Below, piece after piece: positions 23,698-36,539 of a stretch of 64,000 bases of DNA; within the stretch, counting starts at the first letter, position 1; each line of letters begins with the position of its first letter. This DNA is from Entomortierella parvispora (Eukaryota; Mortierellomycota; Mortierellomycetes; Mortierellales; Mortierellaceae): positions 1,798,001 to 1,862,000 of the forward strand of contig OY752141.1 of assembly GCA_963573315.1 (NCBI GenBank), written 5' to 3'. The notes beneath the pieces were generated by a model. That model saw nothing but the letters and a program-made list of their open reading frames with translations. It had not been told where the DNA came from and ran no database searches. The position numbers were made by a program, and so were the translations under genes.

Positions 23698-26488
23698 TGG
23701 CCCCCATGTGCCAGCGTCTGTCCATGTCCGTCTGCGTGCCTTCCTTTTTCAAAGGCAGACTCTCTCCTCCTTTCTTCCTCATGAGCATGGGTATGTAGAC
23801 TACATACTGCACTTGCAGAGCACCGCTTTGCTGATGAGTAAGAGCACTCGCTGCATCGCGGACAATTGGACAATTGGACCCTTGAATGCAAATCACTCTC
23901 ATGGGCACTCGCCATTCACAAAGTCCTCCTTCCTTGTGCCCTGTAACCAGCTCTCTCGAGAGCCCCCTCATTGTGTTCAGGACAATCTGAACTCTCTTCT
24001 GATCGTGCGCATGCCTTTTCTTTTTTTTTTCCCTCCCTTTCCACGATCCGTCTGCTCTGTCTGTCTGGTCTGCCTTTGTTTTTGGTTTCTTGTTTCCAGC
24101 ATTCTTTTGTTTCGAGACAAGGCAGCTCCACCAAGGGACGAGTGGTTATAGAGTCATCTCCTTCTTCTTCTTTTAACCCCGAGTCACCAAGTAGCACATG
24201 AACGCCCAATGTTCAACTATGCAAAAAAACACGGCGAACAGAAAAAAACAATTGGTGCAGAACCCAACAGAATAATGACCATCCAAGTGGTTAGAGTGGC
24301 GTCAGTGAGGTGGTCTGCTGGCGTTTTGTGTGGCAAAAAAAACACTATTTTTCGAGGGCAATTGAGTTGTGCAGAGGAGATACATTCAACCTCACAAAGT
24401 ATCTCGGCGGTTGGACCCTTTCCGTTGGCACAAACGGAGCAGCTCACTGCTGGGCTTTCTTTTTTTGTTTCTTGTGGTCGCTCGCTCGTCCTCATCAAAA
24501 GCAGCTTCTCTCGGTCAACGCTTCTTTGTCGCTCTCTGTTGCTGGGTTCCTTCTCGTTAAGAGCTCATCGTCAGAGCGTTCGTCCTTGATGACAACGACA
24601 ATCAAGATCAAGAATGTTGAACCTCATTCCTCTCAAAGAACAAAATCTTTTTCCGTGAGCAATTGACCCACGTTCACGTTTAGTCTGCTTTGCTCTCCCC
24701 TCCGTCTTTTCCCTTGCTTCATCTTCTTCCCTCCTCTCTTGACTCCCCTTCTAGAAGAAAGTAAAAGGCCTGCTTGGTCAATCCAGAGTGGGTTCATCCA
24801 AATGAACAACACAACAAATAAAAAATAACAAATGCAAACAAATGCAAAACAGTCATAAAACATGCAGACACCCCACCCCACCTGTGTTGGAGGCAATGCA
24901 GGCAACGAGAGATGAAAAGGCACCATAGGGCGAATACTTCGAGCGCGCGCACACACCTGACAGCCCGCCAATGCCGTTGGAGACAAAAGCCTGGTGGCTA
25001 CGAGGCGAGAGCGCAACCCGATTCGGCAACGATAACACGCCTTGATGATGGGTTCATTGAACGATTGTTTTTTTTTGTTTGTTTTTTCTGGTGCACCATC
25101 TGTTCTCTGTGTTGCATCTTTCTCAAACAAAGAAGCAAGGTCGTACAAGGTCAAAAAGACAGAGACAGACAGACAGATGGTGATGTTTTTTGAACTGCAG
25201 CCAGAGGCCAAAGTCAAAAAAAAAAAAAAAGGAAATTCACTCTAACAAGGGTTGCAAGTGGTTCGGATTGGGTTTCCACCTCGGAGATTGCACGCACACT
25301 GTGTGAACAAACGGAGGACACGTTCCCAACCCAAAAAAAGGTCGACCGACCGAGAGTCCCATCGATCGTGCTCGCCACAGACGAACAGCCGACCGGGCGC
25401 CGCTTTTCCCTTGCACTCACGCATACCACTCATTCAGTGAACCCACACCTCTTTGCCGACCCAGCATGTGAAGGTTTGGTTCAACACGCTCGCACACACT
25501 CTTCCTCACACACACTCTTCCTCACACACACAGTCTCCCACACAGTCTCTCACACAGTCTCTCTCTCTTACACACGCACAAAATTGACCCCTGCCGTTTT
25601 GTGTGGGACCACACAGTCACCCATCCCCTCCTCTCTTCTCCAAAAACACTGCCCACTGGGAGAACCACGCTGCGGGTAGCAGGGAGCAAAGAACCACTGC
25701 AGTCGATTGTGTATCTTAGAAAAACGAGGGCTGTAATCAGGTCCAGAGCAATTGACCTAAAACAAGACCACCTGCCTAAATCGCACCACTTCGCCCAGAG
25801 GGAAGTGGTTGTCTGCTTCTCTGTGTGTGTGCCTGCTAAAGAAAAAACAAGAATTGCTCACGCGCAAAATGGCTGCTCTCAATCATTCCTCAATCGTCTC
25901 TTTCATTTATTCCTGTAACCCAAGCTCTCACATTTCTCTCTTCTCACATCACTCGCTCTCTCTCTCCCGCTGACCCTGACAGGGGGGGGGGGGGAGACAT
26001 CAACAGAATGAGAGCAGTGCGGTGCACGGCACGTTTGGGCAAAGCAATCAACCAAAGTGAAAAGAGAGCAGCGTGCACTAAGGGGTTTGATAATTTGGTG
26101 GCGTTTCAACCAACCAGCGACAGGCAAATTCTCCCAAGACTTCCCCACCTGATAGAGGCTCCATTTTTCAATAGCAAACTAGTTTCCAACAGCACCACAT
26201 CCTAACAGTTTGCCATCTTCACATCGTGTTGCCATGAACTTCTATTATGTTCACAAAAGGACGCCCGCTTTCTTTTCTTCTCGATGTGTGGATTGTCGCG
26301 TCTACACGTGGAGGAAGTGCCCATGACTTAGGAGAGCGTCGCGAGAATCTGGCCTGTAGAGCTATTGCCAAGGAACGAGGACGATGGACCAATTGCACCA
26401 CCCTCATGAGCAAAGCATTCGATTATGAAGAGAGGGCTACCTTTATTACAAAAATCATGTCTGTACCATGGGATTATAGGATAGCTAG

Positions 26489-27470
26489 CTAGTACCTGAT
26501 CATCAATTTTGAATTGATCTTGAGCGCGTGACGTAGCGCCTGTTCCCCGTTCTCGCTAATCAGGTTTGACCCCAAGTTCAAAGTTGTCAGAGTTGAATTG
26601 ATCTTGAGTGCCTCGGACAGCGCAAGTATCCCTCTTTCTCCGATCGAATTTTGCTCCAAATTCAAGGCAGTCAGAGCAGAATTGATCTTGAGTGCTTCAA
26701 ACAGCGCTTGTGATCCTTTCTCGCCGATCGAGTTTCGCTCCAAGTTCAAGGTGGTCAGAGCAGAATTGATCCTGAGTGCTTCGGACAGCGCTTGTGCCCC
26801 TTTTTCGCCAATCGAATTTCGCTCCAAGTTCAAAGTAGTCAAAGCAGAATTGATCTTGAGTGTCTCGGACAGCGCTTGTGATCCATTTTCTTCGATATCG
26901 TTTGATCCCAAGTTCAAAGTTGTCAGAGTTGAGTTGATCTTGAGCGCCTCGGATAGTTCACGAGCTCCTTGCAAGTGAATCCAGTTTCCACACAGGTTCA
27001 ACGTAGTCATAGCCGAGTTAGTCTTAAGTGCCTCAGAAAGCGCCTGTGCCCCCTTTATTCTTATAAAGGTTCTTTCCAAGACCAGAGTGGTCAGAGTCGA
27101 ATTGGTCTTAAGTGCCTCGAATATCGCTTGTGCTCCTTTATCTTCATTCCGGTTTTGACTCAGGTTCAACGTGGTCAGAGTCGAATTGGTCTTGAGTGCC
27201 TCAGATATCGCTTGTGCTCCTTTATCTTCAATCCAGTTTTCACTGAGGTTCAACGTAGTCAGAGCCGAGTTGATCGTGACTGCCTCGGAGAGCGCCTGTG
27301 CTCCATTATCGCCAATCGAGTTTGACCTCAAGTCCAAAATGATCAGAGTTGAGTTGGTTTTGAGCGCCTTAGATATCGCCCGTGCGCCTTTATCTCCAAT
27401 CGAGTTTCGGCCCAAATTCAGCGTGGTCAGAGTCGAATCGATCTTGAGTGCCTCGGACAGGGTTTGCGAT
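26489..27470 (-). repeat. Tandem 84-bp LRR-encoding units
   Basis: About twelve units of 84 bp, each encoding one 28-residue LRR, at the 3' end of the LRR gene. The units are visibly similar at the DNA level (for example at 26640-26880), pointing to duplication within the array. Confidence 0.85.
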
Positions 27471-29713
27471 CCTCTACCCCCATTCCAATATGGTGTCGAA
27501 TATTTGAACTTGGGCAATGTCATCCCGAGCCCTTTGGCCAGTATTGATGCATAACAACTGCTGAATGACATCAACAATAACGCAGTGGGTTCGAGGATAG
27601 GGAACTCCATCTGAGGTTTGTTTTGAACCAAGTTGCGGTCCAAATCCAGGACGGTCAAAGCAGAAGTGGTCTTAAGGGCCTCGGACAAGGCTTGAGCTCC
27701 TTTCTCTAGAATCGAATTGTCCCACTGGTACATTGTGATCCCAGCATGACCAGTAGTTCGAAACGTGGCAAGTATCCTAATATCCATCTCTCTGTTTCGT
27801 CCAATGGCTATCTCGAAGGTCAGCCGGTTAAGGTGTGATGGCCTTTGCGGTGTGAAATTGGAAAGCGAGACGATATCGCTCGGAAGGACAAGATGGACTG
27901 ATCTCAAACTGACGGGTTCTAGCAAGCGATGCAGAACTGCGTAGCGAGCAGGTATCGACAACATGAGAACCGCATAACTTGGTTGGAATCGCCGGAGATC
28001 AACATAAAGAAACGACACCAAAGAATTCTTCAGCGCATCCTGTAAATCATCGACATCATACCAAGTACATTCCCAATTTAAATCGACAGTGAGATCAAAG
28101 ACAACCCTGGATTTACAGAGATAGCCATAGAATTCAGCGGCGGCCATACTGGACTGTAAGGTAATATTGACCTTTCCTAATTGCTTATCAAATGTTCCGC
28201 CTGACAATTTCACAATATCCCGTAACCTCTGGGCGCTCGCTTCTTGAGAGACAGCTCGATAATGATCTCCACAAACCCATTTGACATGACCTTCCGAAGT
28301 TGTCGTCCGGTAAAGGTCCCCAAAATGGTTGTCCTTGCTTGACGTCTTCAAGAATGATCCTAGCTGACGTAGCTCAGCTCCTTGAGGGCCTTCGACATTG
28401 CTCAAGTAACTCGCTAGACCCGAATACGCCATGGGAATGTTTTGGTTCGCGTCGTCCATATCTCCCAAAGATGACTCTTGGATGTCGCCCATCATCTGCC
28501 TGCTGATACACTCGAGCGAGTAATCTATCTTGGCGGCGACAGCCTCGGCAGCCAGTTGGCCATTACCCATCTCGACCACCTTCAGGTTTGCCAAGGCTGG
28601 CACAATATGTCCGTCGATATTTGTGCCGAACTTGATCAACTCGAGCATTAGGACAAGAAATGGGCCATATCTCTTGAAGAATTCCTCTGGCTCGCGTACG
28701 GCATACCCTTCATGATTCGCCAGGTGGAGATGATTAGGGATCTTACTTCCGACCGCATGTGTATGTGGGCCACACTCGCAGATGAAGTACAGGCGAAACT
28801 TAGTCCTAAACCAGTTGGCGGGGTCGTATTTGGTCGGCTCTTCTGGTAATACAATAAACAACCGAGGGATCGGATACTCATCCAGCTCTATCTGCTGTGT
28901 CAAGATGGCCTGTGTCTTGCTTTGGATCAGGATTAAGCGGTCGTTCATCTGCTTCTGCAACTCCAGAACTTTGATCACATTCTGCTGTATCATTGCAACT
29001 TGGCATTGAAGTGCATCCAGTTTGTGATTAACCGTGGCCTCGAATCCAAGATTGGCTGTCGATGTTGAGGCCAACTTTGCATGAAAGAGCGCTATGATCT
29101 GGTCAGTGTTCATCCGTTCATCAGCCTGAATAGCCCTGACAGCGGCTGTGGTTATAGAGTAGAGTATATCCTGGATGTGGGTTGTGTTAGCGCTGACTCG
29201 ATCTTCCTGTAGCGTGTCCGTGGCAGAGAGTGGCTCTGGGGGGACAGCGAGGTTTGAATTCGACTCTGCTGAGAGCGCACAAATCGGATGTGTGAGTGTG
29301 ATGCTGTTGTTGAGTGTGTTTTCGAAAGTGCTGGCTTGGTTGTGCGGGAGAATCATACTTGAGACGGCAGTAGACGAGTTATCAGGATGCAAGACAATAT
29401 CCAGGACATCGCCAGGGTGGTGCTTGATGCGGCGTGGAACATATCTAACGAGCATACCATTCATGTGCTGTATGTGTTAGTCCTTTGATTTGGAGTTTTT
29501 GTTCAAAACTGAATTCACTTCTTGTTACCTGAACCCGTTCTCGTCCCTCATCTCATTTACCACTGCGCCAGCTTTCTGAATATAATGGATTCTTGGGAAG
29601 ATTTTCTCGATATCCTCCCAGAAGACGACATGGTGTCCCTGGATCAAGTCGACATTGATGAAGGTAATACAAGTTGTTGCGCCGGCGATTTGAAAGGCCT
29701 GGGTGTTATTCAT
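26489..29713 (-). CDS. RNI-type leucine-rich repeat protein with conserved N-terminal modules
   Basis: Two exons (29713-29529 and 29444-26489) join in phase to give 1,046 residues. The acceptor is CGTTAG at about 29445, giving DENGF-R-YVPRRIKHHPGDVLDIVL. A nearer-looking AG at 29466 would create a stop. Residues 1 to about 80 resemble a small beta-rich domain ending PGDVLDIVL, then a low-complexity linker, a coiled-coil (about residues 190-230) and a block reading PIPRLFIVLPEEPTKYDPAN then FRLYFICECGPHTHA. The last 320 residues are about twelve 28-residue LRRs of the ribonuclease-inhibitor type, core SEALK.NS.LTTLNL..N.IG.KGAQAL. LRRs of this kind bind proteins. No NTPase motif is seen. Function unknown; the architecture suggests a receptor or scaffold. 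It starts 255 bp from the synaptojanin stop. Confidence 0.82.
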
Positions 29714-29967
29714 GGCTCTTGTAAAAGCTTCCACCCTCGAAATCTCAGACAGTGAATGTATGGATGGATGGAAGGAAAGAAGTTGGGAAGGAGGAAAGAA
29801 ACCAGGACGAGAAGGGTCACAGGTCGAAATTTCAAGGGAACTGAGTCCTGCTTCGCCTTTTTTTTTGTTGCTGGTCAGCCACAGCGCGGCAAACATCCAA
29901 ATCCCACATTCCTCACAGCCCAGTTTCTAGACCATGCATGTTTTTTTTATTGTTGTCAGCAGTATCT
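29714..29967. promoter_or_regulatory. Short spacer upstream of the LRR gene
   Basis: 254 bp between the LRR start codon and the stop of the synaptojanin-like gene on the same strand. It must carry both the terminator of the latter and the promoter of the former. A T8 tract is at 29941-29948 and a GGAT repeat at 29757-29772. Confidence 0.4.
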
Positions 29968-32900
29968 TCAGGTGCTCGCTTTCTTTAGGGCCGCAATAGC
30001 CTGTTTGACAGACCCGCTCGCTGGCATCACATCCTCTACCTCCTCTTCTTGTTCTTTTTGCTTCTTGGTCACAGTCGCACTTGCTGTTTCTCCATCAGTC
30101 TTCAATGCCTTGGCCGCCTGCAGGGTGCCAAGTCCGGGCAAACCGACTTTTCCGACCTCAGATGCACTCCCAGGTACTGCTCCTACTCCAGCTCCTCCTC
30201 TTCGCGTAGAAGAGGCAGAGGAGAGGCCAGTGGCAAACGATAGAGGCTTTGTGAGTGGGATCACAGGCGTGACCAAGCTCGCCTTACTAGAGGTATCGAC
30301 TTCACTGGATGCGGGTCCAGGACGAGAACTGGTTGCGGCACCGCCAGTCTCCAGCTTGCTCTTAACACTCGCCACTCCTCCGCTAGACTTGGAGCCACCG
30401 GTATTCACGACACCGTAGCTCTTTTTCAAGTCCAAGATAGCCTGGGCCTTAATCGCCGCATCATCATCATCATCGCCCTTCTCTTCCTTCGACTTCGATA
30501 CGCCGTCGCCCGAAATTCGATCATTAAGTGCCTTCATACGTTGACTGACACTCAAACCTCCAGACGAGTCATTGCTATTCTCCTCCTGCCCCTCAATACC
30601 TTTGGACCCAAATGGTACTGCGCCTTTGTCGACGGGCTTTGCAGGACTAGCACTCTGTGGACTCAACCCTGGCAAGGCTACTTTGGCCCCTACGGATGTC
30701 TTCTGGGGCGAACTCGAGGACACTGATGGGGAGGGTTGCACTCGAGGTCGAATAATTTCCTGCTCATCCTTCTTAAATGAACGGACCTTGGCGGAGGGTG
30801 CATTGCTCTCAGGCAAGCTTGAGGGTTGGGTCGAGGAAAGTGATCCTGGAATCGCGGTGGGTGGTTGCTGCTGCTGTTTTCGGAGTTCCGATGGCTTTAA
30901 AAGTTTTTCGGTTTCTTCTTCAGACTGTTTGTCTTCCTTAGTCGGCATTTGTAGCGGTGTAGAGCCGAGATTCGGACGGGATGATGGAAGGACGGCAGAC
31001 TTTTTATCCTCGGCCATGTTGCCATTGCCGGATCCTTGGACGCGACTATTCCAGTCTCTGACCACCTTCGCATTCTTCTCACGCAGGCTCAGGGAGTTGG
31101 CACTGTCGGTGTCGTTGACATCATCATTGTCATCATCATCATCATCGTCATCATCGTCTTCGTCTTTGTTGCCACCGTCCCTCTTTGGGGGAGGTGGAGG
31201 AGCTGCTCTCCTTACTCCAGTCGTCTGTGAATCTTGGTGGATCGTCGAGGATGCCGGAAGGGCCGTCACTGCACGGCGACTCGCAGGAGGCGGAGGTGGT
31301 GCGCTCTTAACATTTTTCACCCCACTAGTGCCAAGAATAGGAACCGGTAGTAATGTCTTGGCGGTCTCGTTATCAAGATCTAAGGAAATATCACGTTAAT
31401 GTTAATTTTTGATTATAAGGATCGACACGATCGACTGGTAACTGAGCGACATGCAGCTAACAGCAGCAATGGAATTGTTAACAAAGTCATATGTGTATAC
31501 CTCCAAGAAGATCAACAGTCGGTCGCTTAATCTGAGGAGTAGGAGTTGCCGCAACTACGGGGGGTGCTGGAGCTGGTCTTGAGGCGTTGATTCCACCAGA
31601 AGTCGCAGCCGCTGCGCCTTGGGCTGTTTGGTAGATCGTCCGGTCACCCAAGAATGGGTTCTTATTATTGGAAGGCAAGCGTCGAACGCCATCCGGTAAT
31701 GGATCGTTCCACCATTGATGGGTATCTGAACTCGGCTTCGGGGCTAGATCCCATTATGATGCACAAGGAAACATTGTTAACGGTATTCTGTAAGCAGGGT
31801 GGACACAAGCCGCACGGTTCTGCTTTACCTCCTCCTGGTGGCTCGGGGCTCACACTTAACCTTCCATTTTGAGTTGCCGCCATGCCAGGTAGACCAAGCT
31901 GAGCCGTCGGGCTGTTGGAACTTCGGGAGCTGCCGTTCTTGGTCAAAGCTTTGCTTGAGCTTTTACGGTACAGAGATTCTTCCATCTTTATCCTTGCCTC
32001 TGCATCCAATCGATTCAGCTCCAAGACAAACATAGACATGACTATAATGGATACCAACGATCTCTTAGGTTAAATGCTAGTCCCGGCACATCAAAACACT
32101 GTTTCGTACAAGAAAAATGTCATACCTGGTCGATGATCCGATGTCCTAAATTCGGCACGTTCATAACTTGTTTGGTAGATGCCCTTACCCCTGTAAAGGA
32201 TACGATCAGTCCATGCAGGTGCACGATACTTTTCGCTGGTATCATAGTTATCTGTACCGATATCATAACGATAAGTCGGGGCAAACGCAATGATACCCTC
32301 CTTGTAACCATAAAACGCCTCCCCATAGTCGATCGAACGTTTCAACTGATCGCATCGGAAGATCTCAAAATAGTTGCCTTGGCTTACAAGCGCGCGAATC
32401 TGATCGTTTTCCATATCGACTCGATAATTGAAGTCGCCACACCAGAGAATGATACTATTTATACAAACGGAGATAGAGAATGTTTGTCAGGTTCAAGTGC
32501 CGTAGGTTTTTGTCGTTTTCACACATCTTGAAGCCCAATCTTACTCGTGGCTGGAAATAGTTCTTCCGCGTGCAAAGGCGATACCGTCGTTAATAGTATG
32601 GAAGTCGTTGTTTCGTTCCTGTAAGTTTTCCTGACCAGATGCCAGATGGGAGGTTACTAGACATAATGTTGTATCATGGTAGTCCATGCGGATCGCGACT
32701 GCTCCTTTGTTGCCAGCCATGCCTCCCAGACCAGTCTTAGTTGAACAGAGGTTCAATGCGATTAGTTTTGTGTTCATCCAAAACGGTGACCGACTCTCAA
32801 ATATACGGACTTGGCCCCACATACCTTCTTAATGGAGCACTCCACGTTTCGGATGAAGGGTGCGCTCTGCTCCTTTGCATATACCATCAGAGCTGCTCCA

Positions 32901-35733
32901 ACCAATTGACCCGACCTCAGTTGAATGTATTTTGACCGACCCCGGCGATTAATAGTCCTCTCCACCTCATGCTCCCATACCAATCGCTTGTTCTCATCAG
33001 TTGCCATGATCTGCTTTGGCGTCAGCTTGACGATCTCCTGGAATCCAATCACGAAAAGATCTGGCTCAGGAACATCTTTGGTTTTAAATTAGAATGGTAA
33101 AGAAGGAATAGTGTTAAAGACACCGAAGATATCGTCATTGCAGATGTGAAGATGACTCCCCCACAGCCGGTTTCCTCTCTCTTCTTAAAATCCATACCTT
33201 GATCAAAGCAAAGCCAAGACTCTAATGACTCTCCTGCAGGCGCCTTTCCGTTTAAGTTATAACTTCCGACAAACACATCAATCTGCACGCTCTGAGAATA
33301 CTCTCCTATCCGCGCATTCATCTCGGACGCAATGGACTCGTGAACGGGATCGTGGATAGCTACAGGCGTTTGCGATGCCATTTTCCCCTGTTGTTATCAA
33401 TTCACATTCAAGGTTAGCATACATGCCGTATCGTTGAACATTAAAGTGCATCCTGACAAATAGCTTACGAGTAAAATATCAATGACTTCCTGTCGATCCT
33501 TATCCTGAAAGTTGTTAATGTAGAACCGGTTGATAGACTTTGTGGCATCACCCAACATGCTGGAAAAGGACATCTTTCCGGATCGGGTCACTTCAGATTT
33601 CAGCGCACCTGTTCCTGTATAAATCTTGGATAGCAGATCCCCATTGTTGGCCCAGAGGTCAGAGTGGAGCAGCATGAGGTTAGAAAACCGACCATCCTGT
33701 GGGAGAATGTTGTGAAGGAACGTCTCGGTCGCCTCTTTGGAGAGATTGCTCTGAATCACATTCGTTCTGGGAGAAAAGAGCGTAGCGAATCTGATTAGCT
33801 TAATAGTCAGGAATACGGCGATCATGTTGATCTCCTTTGCTTACCTGTCTAGGCAATCCAAACAGTTGGTTCGGAAAACACCCGTCTGAGTCTGAACAAT
33901 CGCATTAGCGACCAGGTCATGGAAAAAGTATCCATATTTATCGGAATCGGATCGGATATGTTGCAGCAACGCCTGAACCTGGTCATAGTTCCCTCCTTTG
34001 ACCTGTGAATGATAGTCGAATCGGGTCATGTGCAGACGTTTCAAAACAGGGCTTAACCCCTCGACTTGCGTCCGATACTCTTGTGAGAGCGTAATCTCTC
34101 CTGGGTCCTTGGTGCCCAAGAGATCTACAATGTGCACCTCATTGTACTTTTGAATTAAGTCCTCAAAATGTCGCCGAACTGCCGGTTTTGTTGCATCGGA
34201 GCCACGCGATAGCTGAATTTTGTGGCTGGCCAACTGTAGACCTTGCTGCTCCCAAAACACTAAAAGGAGAAGAAAATGTACAGAATCAATAATCCAATCC
34301 AGGTTGTGATGTTAACATCGGAATACACAGATGACGTACCTGGCACGCTTCCTCTAACCTGTGTATAGGAGAAACACCACTCAGGATTGGACAAGATCGT
34401 CTCTGTCTATAAGCACAAAGAGGGATAAATTAACATAAGGGTAACTGTGAAAATCTGAAAGGAGCGATCGTTATTGCAAATAGCTGCTTGCCTTACCTCT
34501 ACAAAATTGGCTACGTTGCCAGAGTCGTCCAGTCCGCGCGTATTGTAACGCGTTCCTACGAGTCCATTGAGAGAAATGCATGAGCGGAAGTTGTCTAAAA
34601 TGAAGAAAAATCTCCTGTACACAGAGGCAGGTCTGCAACATCCTGCTAACTACCTGCGCGCCTTGAGCTGAGCCTTGATATTACTGTAAGATGTCCCTGA
34701 GTTGATGCTGTTCTGAAACTCTGGCAGCCAACATACCCTTGAATAGCGTGTACCTAGGAACGCATAAAAATGATGTCAATGGGTTGTATTGTCCCACCCT
34801 GAATGTCGCATCGTCACACACGTCACGTTGCCAAAAGGAAGGAGTACTCCCATACCAGGAGACCGCCACAGTCCAATTCTTCGCGCTCCTGCTCATCAAG
34901 ATGGGATCGGAAGGTCAAGAGTTCTTTGAGCATAAACATATTCCAGAGAAAGCTTTCATCATAGTCCAGGTTGGAGTCTGCGCCGAGTTTCTCGTGAAGT
35001 TGGAGGGTTCTAGGCGAAGAAAGCAAAACGACATAAAACGTCGTAAAATAAAGTTAATGAGATGTAATTGACCAACGAAATAGTCCGAAGCAGATCTGTC
35101 CTTGAAAGAACCCCTTTTTTATACCTGGCTTGAATCGACTGGGTCAGGTCAACTTGAGGAGAGAAGAAAAAGGCGCCGTTGCATAGGACCTTTTCCAGCT
35201 CACGACACGGGTGGGGCATCAGTCCAGGACCCTTTTCGTACTCGCCAATGGTCTCTGGATCGAAGGGGGCAGGGATCATGTCCTCGTCCGGGGTGTTTCC
35301 TGTGAGGGAGAAGAACCGAACAGCAATGATCTTGTATACTGATTCGCCCCGTCGAATGTCTCCCACCTTGGCACAGCCCGTGATGAGGGCGAGGAACGTG
35401 TCTGGGATTCCGTTTCCATTGCATGACAAGGGGAAAGACGTTAGAACATGCATACATGTAGAAACAAGTGCAGCAGTAATGGACATCATGTCCAGCATGA
35501 CGCGAACGACCGTTACCGTTAGCATGGTGCATAAGACCAAGGCAGCCGTAAACGGGTCTACTCTGGAGCTTGCGGAAGTAGCCTGCATGGAATTCAGCCG
35601 CGGGCGCAAGGCGGACAGAGACTGTGGGTGGTTTCGGGGCAGGAGGGATAAGGGATGAGGTTGAGGACGAAGGGGAGGCCGAGGCAGATGAGGGGCCATG
35701 GAGAGAAAAATAGATGACCTGGCCTTGGCTCAT
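29968..35733 (-). CDS. Synaptojanin-like inositol polyphosphate 5-phosphatase (Sac1 + 5-phosphatase)
   Basis: Hydrolyses plasma-membrane and endosomal phosphoinositides in endocytosis and actin control, as do yeast Inp51/52/53. It is a multi-exon gene; exon 1 (35733-35517) starts MSQGQVIYFSLHG and joins in phase to DTFLALITGCAKVGDI. The Sac domain shows GTRYNTRGLDDSGNVANFVE and an intact CX5R catalytic site, RTNCLDCLDR (about 33860), as in Inp52/53. The 5-phosphatase begins DVFVGSYNLNGKAP (about 33280), with TGLGGMAGNKGAVAIR, WCGDFNYRIDMEND and the catalytic SDHRPG. The C-terminal region is proline-rich, with PPPPPASRR, an acidic Asp run (about 31180-31120) and an NPF motif in NNKNPFLGD, which would bind EH-domain proteins. 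All catalytic motifs are present. Confidence 0.9.
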
Positions 35734-36539
35734 GGTCTGGTCCAGGCGGTTCGGGGCGCATGGACGCAGTGCGAGGGTGCGCGGAGACGTCCCGTCGGAC
35801 GACGCCGTGGAGAGGTAGACCTCGGACTGCATGTAAAAGCCGCCGTCTTCCTGAAGGTGATGTCTGTCTCGCTGCCGCTCTTGGTTGTGCCAAGTTTGAT
35901 GGCGCGCAAAAGAGTGAAAAGGATATAGGGATTCGAATGAAAGGAAGAAGTTCTGCCGGTTTGCATGCAATGCATGCGGCACACCTTCGTAACGGCATCA
36001 CTGATCACGTGCTCTTTTTTTTTTGGTGGCAAACAGACGACCGTCGATTGCGAGATATTACTATGTGGGAAGGACAAGGGAGATATCAAACACGTTCTGT
36101 CTTCCACTCATTACTTACCTTCCTTCTCTCTCTCCCTTCTCTCTCGAAATGCGTCAATGGTGCGATCGACTCAACGCCGTGAGGTGCTTTCCTCTGTCAA
36201 CAGGAGAAAGTTGCACTGATCAGGGAAATGGTGATCGACTCCTTTTTTATGAATGTTTTTGCGTTTTGGCGGCAAGAAAAAAAGAGAAGGATCTCCAGAA
36301 TCTGAGTGACAGGGTCAAATCTACCAGTCGAGTCATCTCATGCATGCAGACAACAATATCAAACAGAGGGTCCAACCGCCATGAAGGCGATTCCTTCACC
36401 TCAAATCACGCAATGTTGCACCTACCCTGATACTCTCTATAAAGATGAGCACGCGTGAAGCCCTGGACTTCTCTTTCCTTTCTTTCTTTTCTTTCAACTC
36501 CTCTTCAAGTTCAAAGAAACATCGTCTCATATCTCCATC
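35734..36539. promoter_or_regulatory. Divergent promoter between synaptojanin-like and carbonic anhydrase genes
   Basis: 806 bp between two divergent start codons. It has a T9 tract at 36016-36024 and a pyrimidine-rich leader just upstream of the carbonic anhydrase ATG (36468-36540). No gene is supported inside; overlapping open frames are in the untranslated leader of the synaptojanin-like gene. Confidence 0.5.

Larger units (their letters stand above)
20622..26488. other. 5.9-kb gene desert rich in simple repeats
   Basis: I see no protein gene with paired splice sites or a domain. The left part should hold the promoter and leader of the zinc-finger gene; the right end is the 3' flank of the LRR gene. 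Low-complexity blocks: GA-rich 20843-20930; GGCAAGCA/CACAGGCA repeats 21280-21480; AC-rich 22155-22235; purine-rich 22600-22700; GAAT repeats 22996-23022; CTTGCCTGCTTC repeats 23633-23697; ACACACTCTTCCTC repeats 25490-25560; G-homopolymer 25983-25994. All longer open frames here have biased composition and overlap others on the opposite strand. A long non-coding transcript or small spliced gene cannot be excluded. Confidence 0.55.

Noticed and set aside
24633-25217. 194-codon minus-strand frame in the gene desert
   Set aside because: Composition is biased, it overlaps open frames on the other strand, and no motif or intron signals support it.
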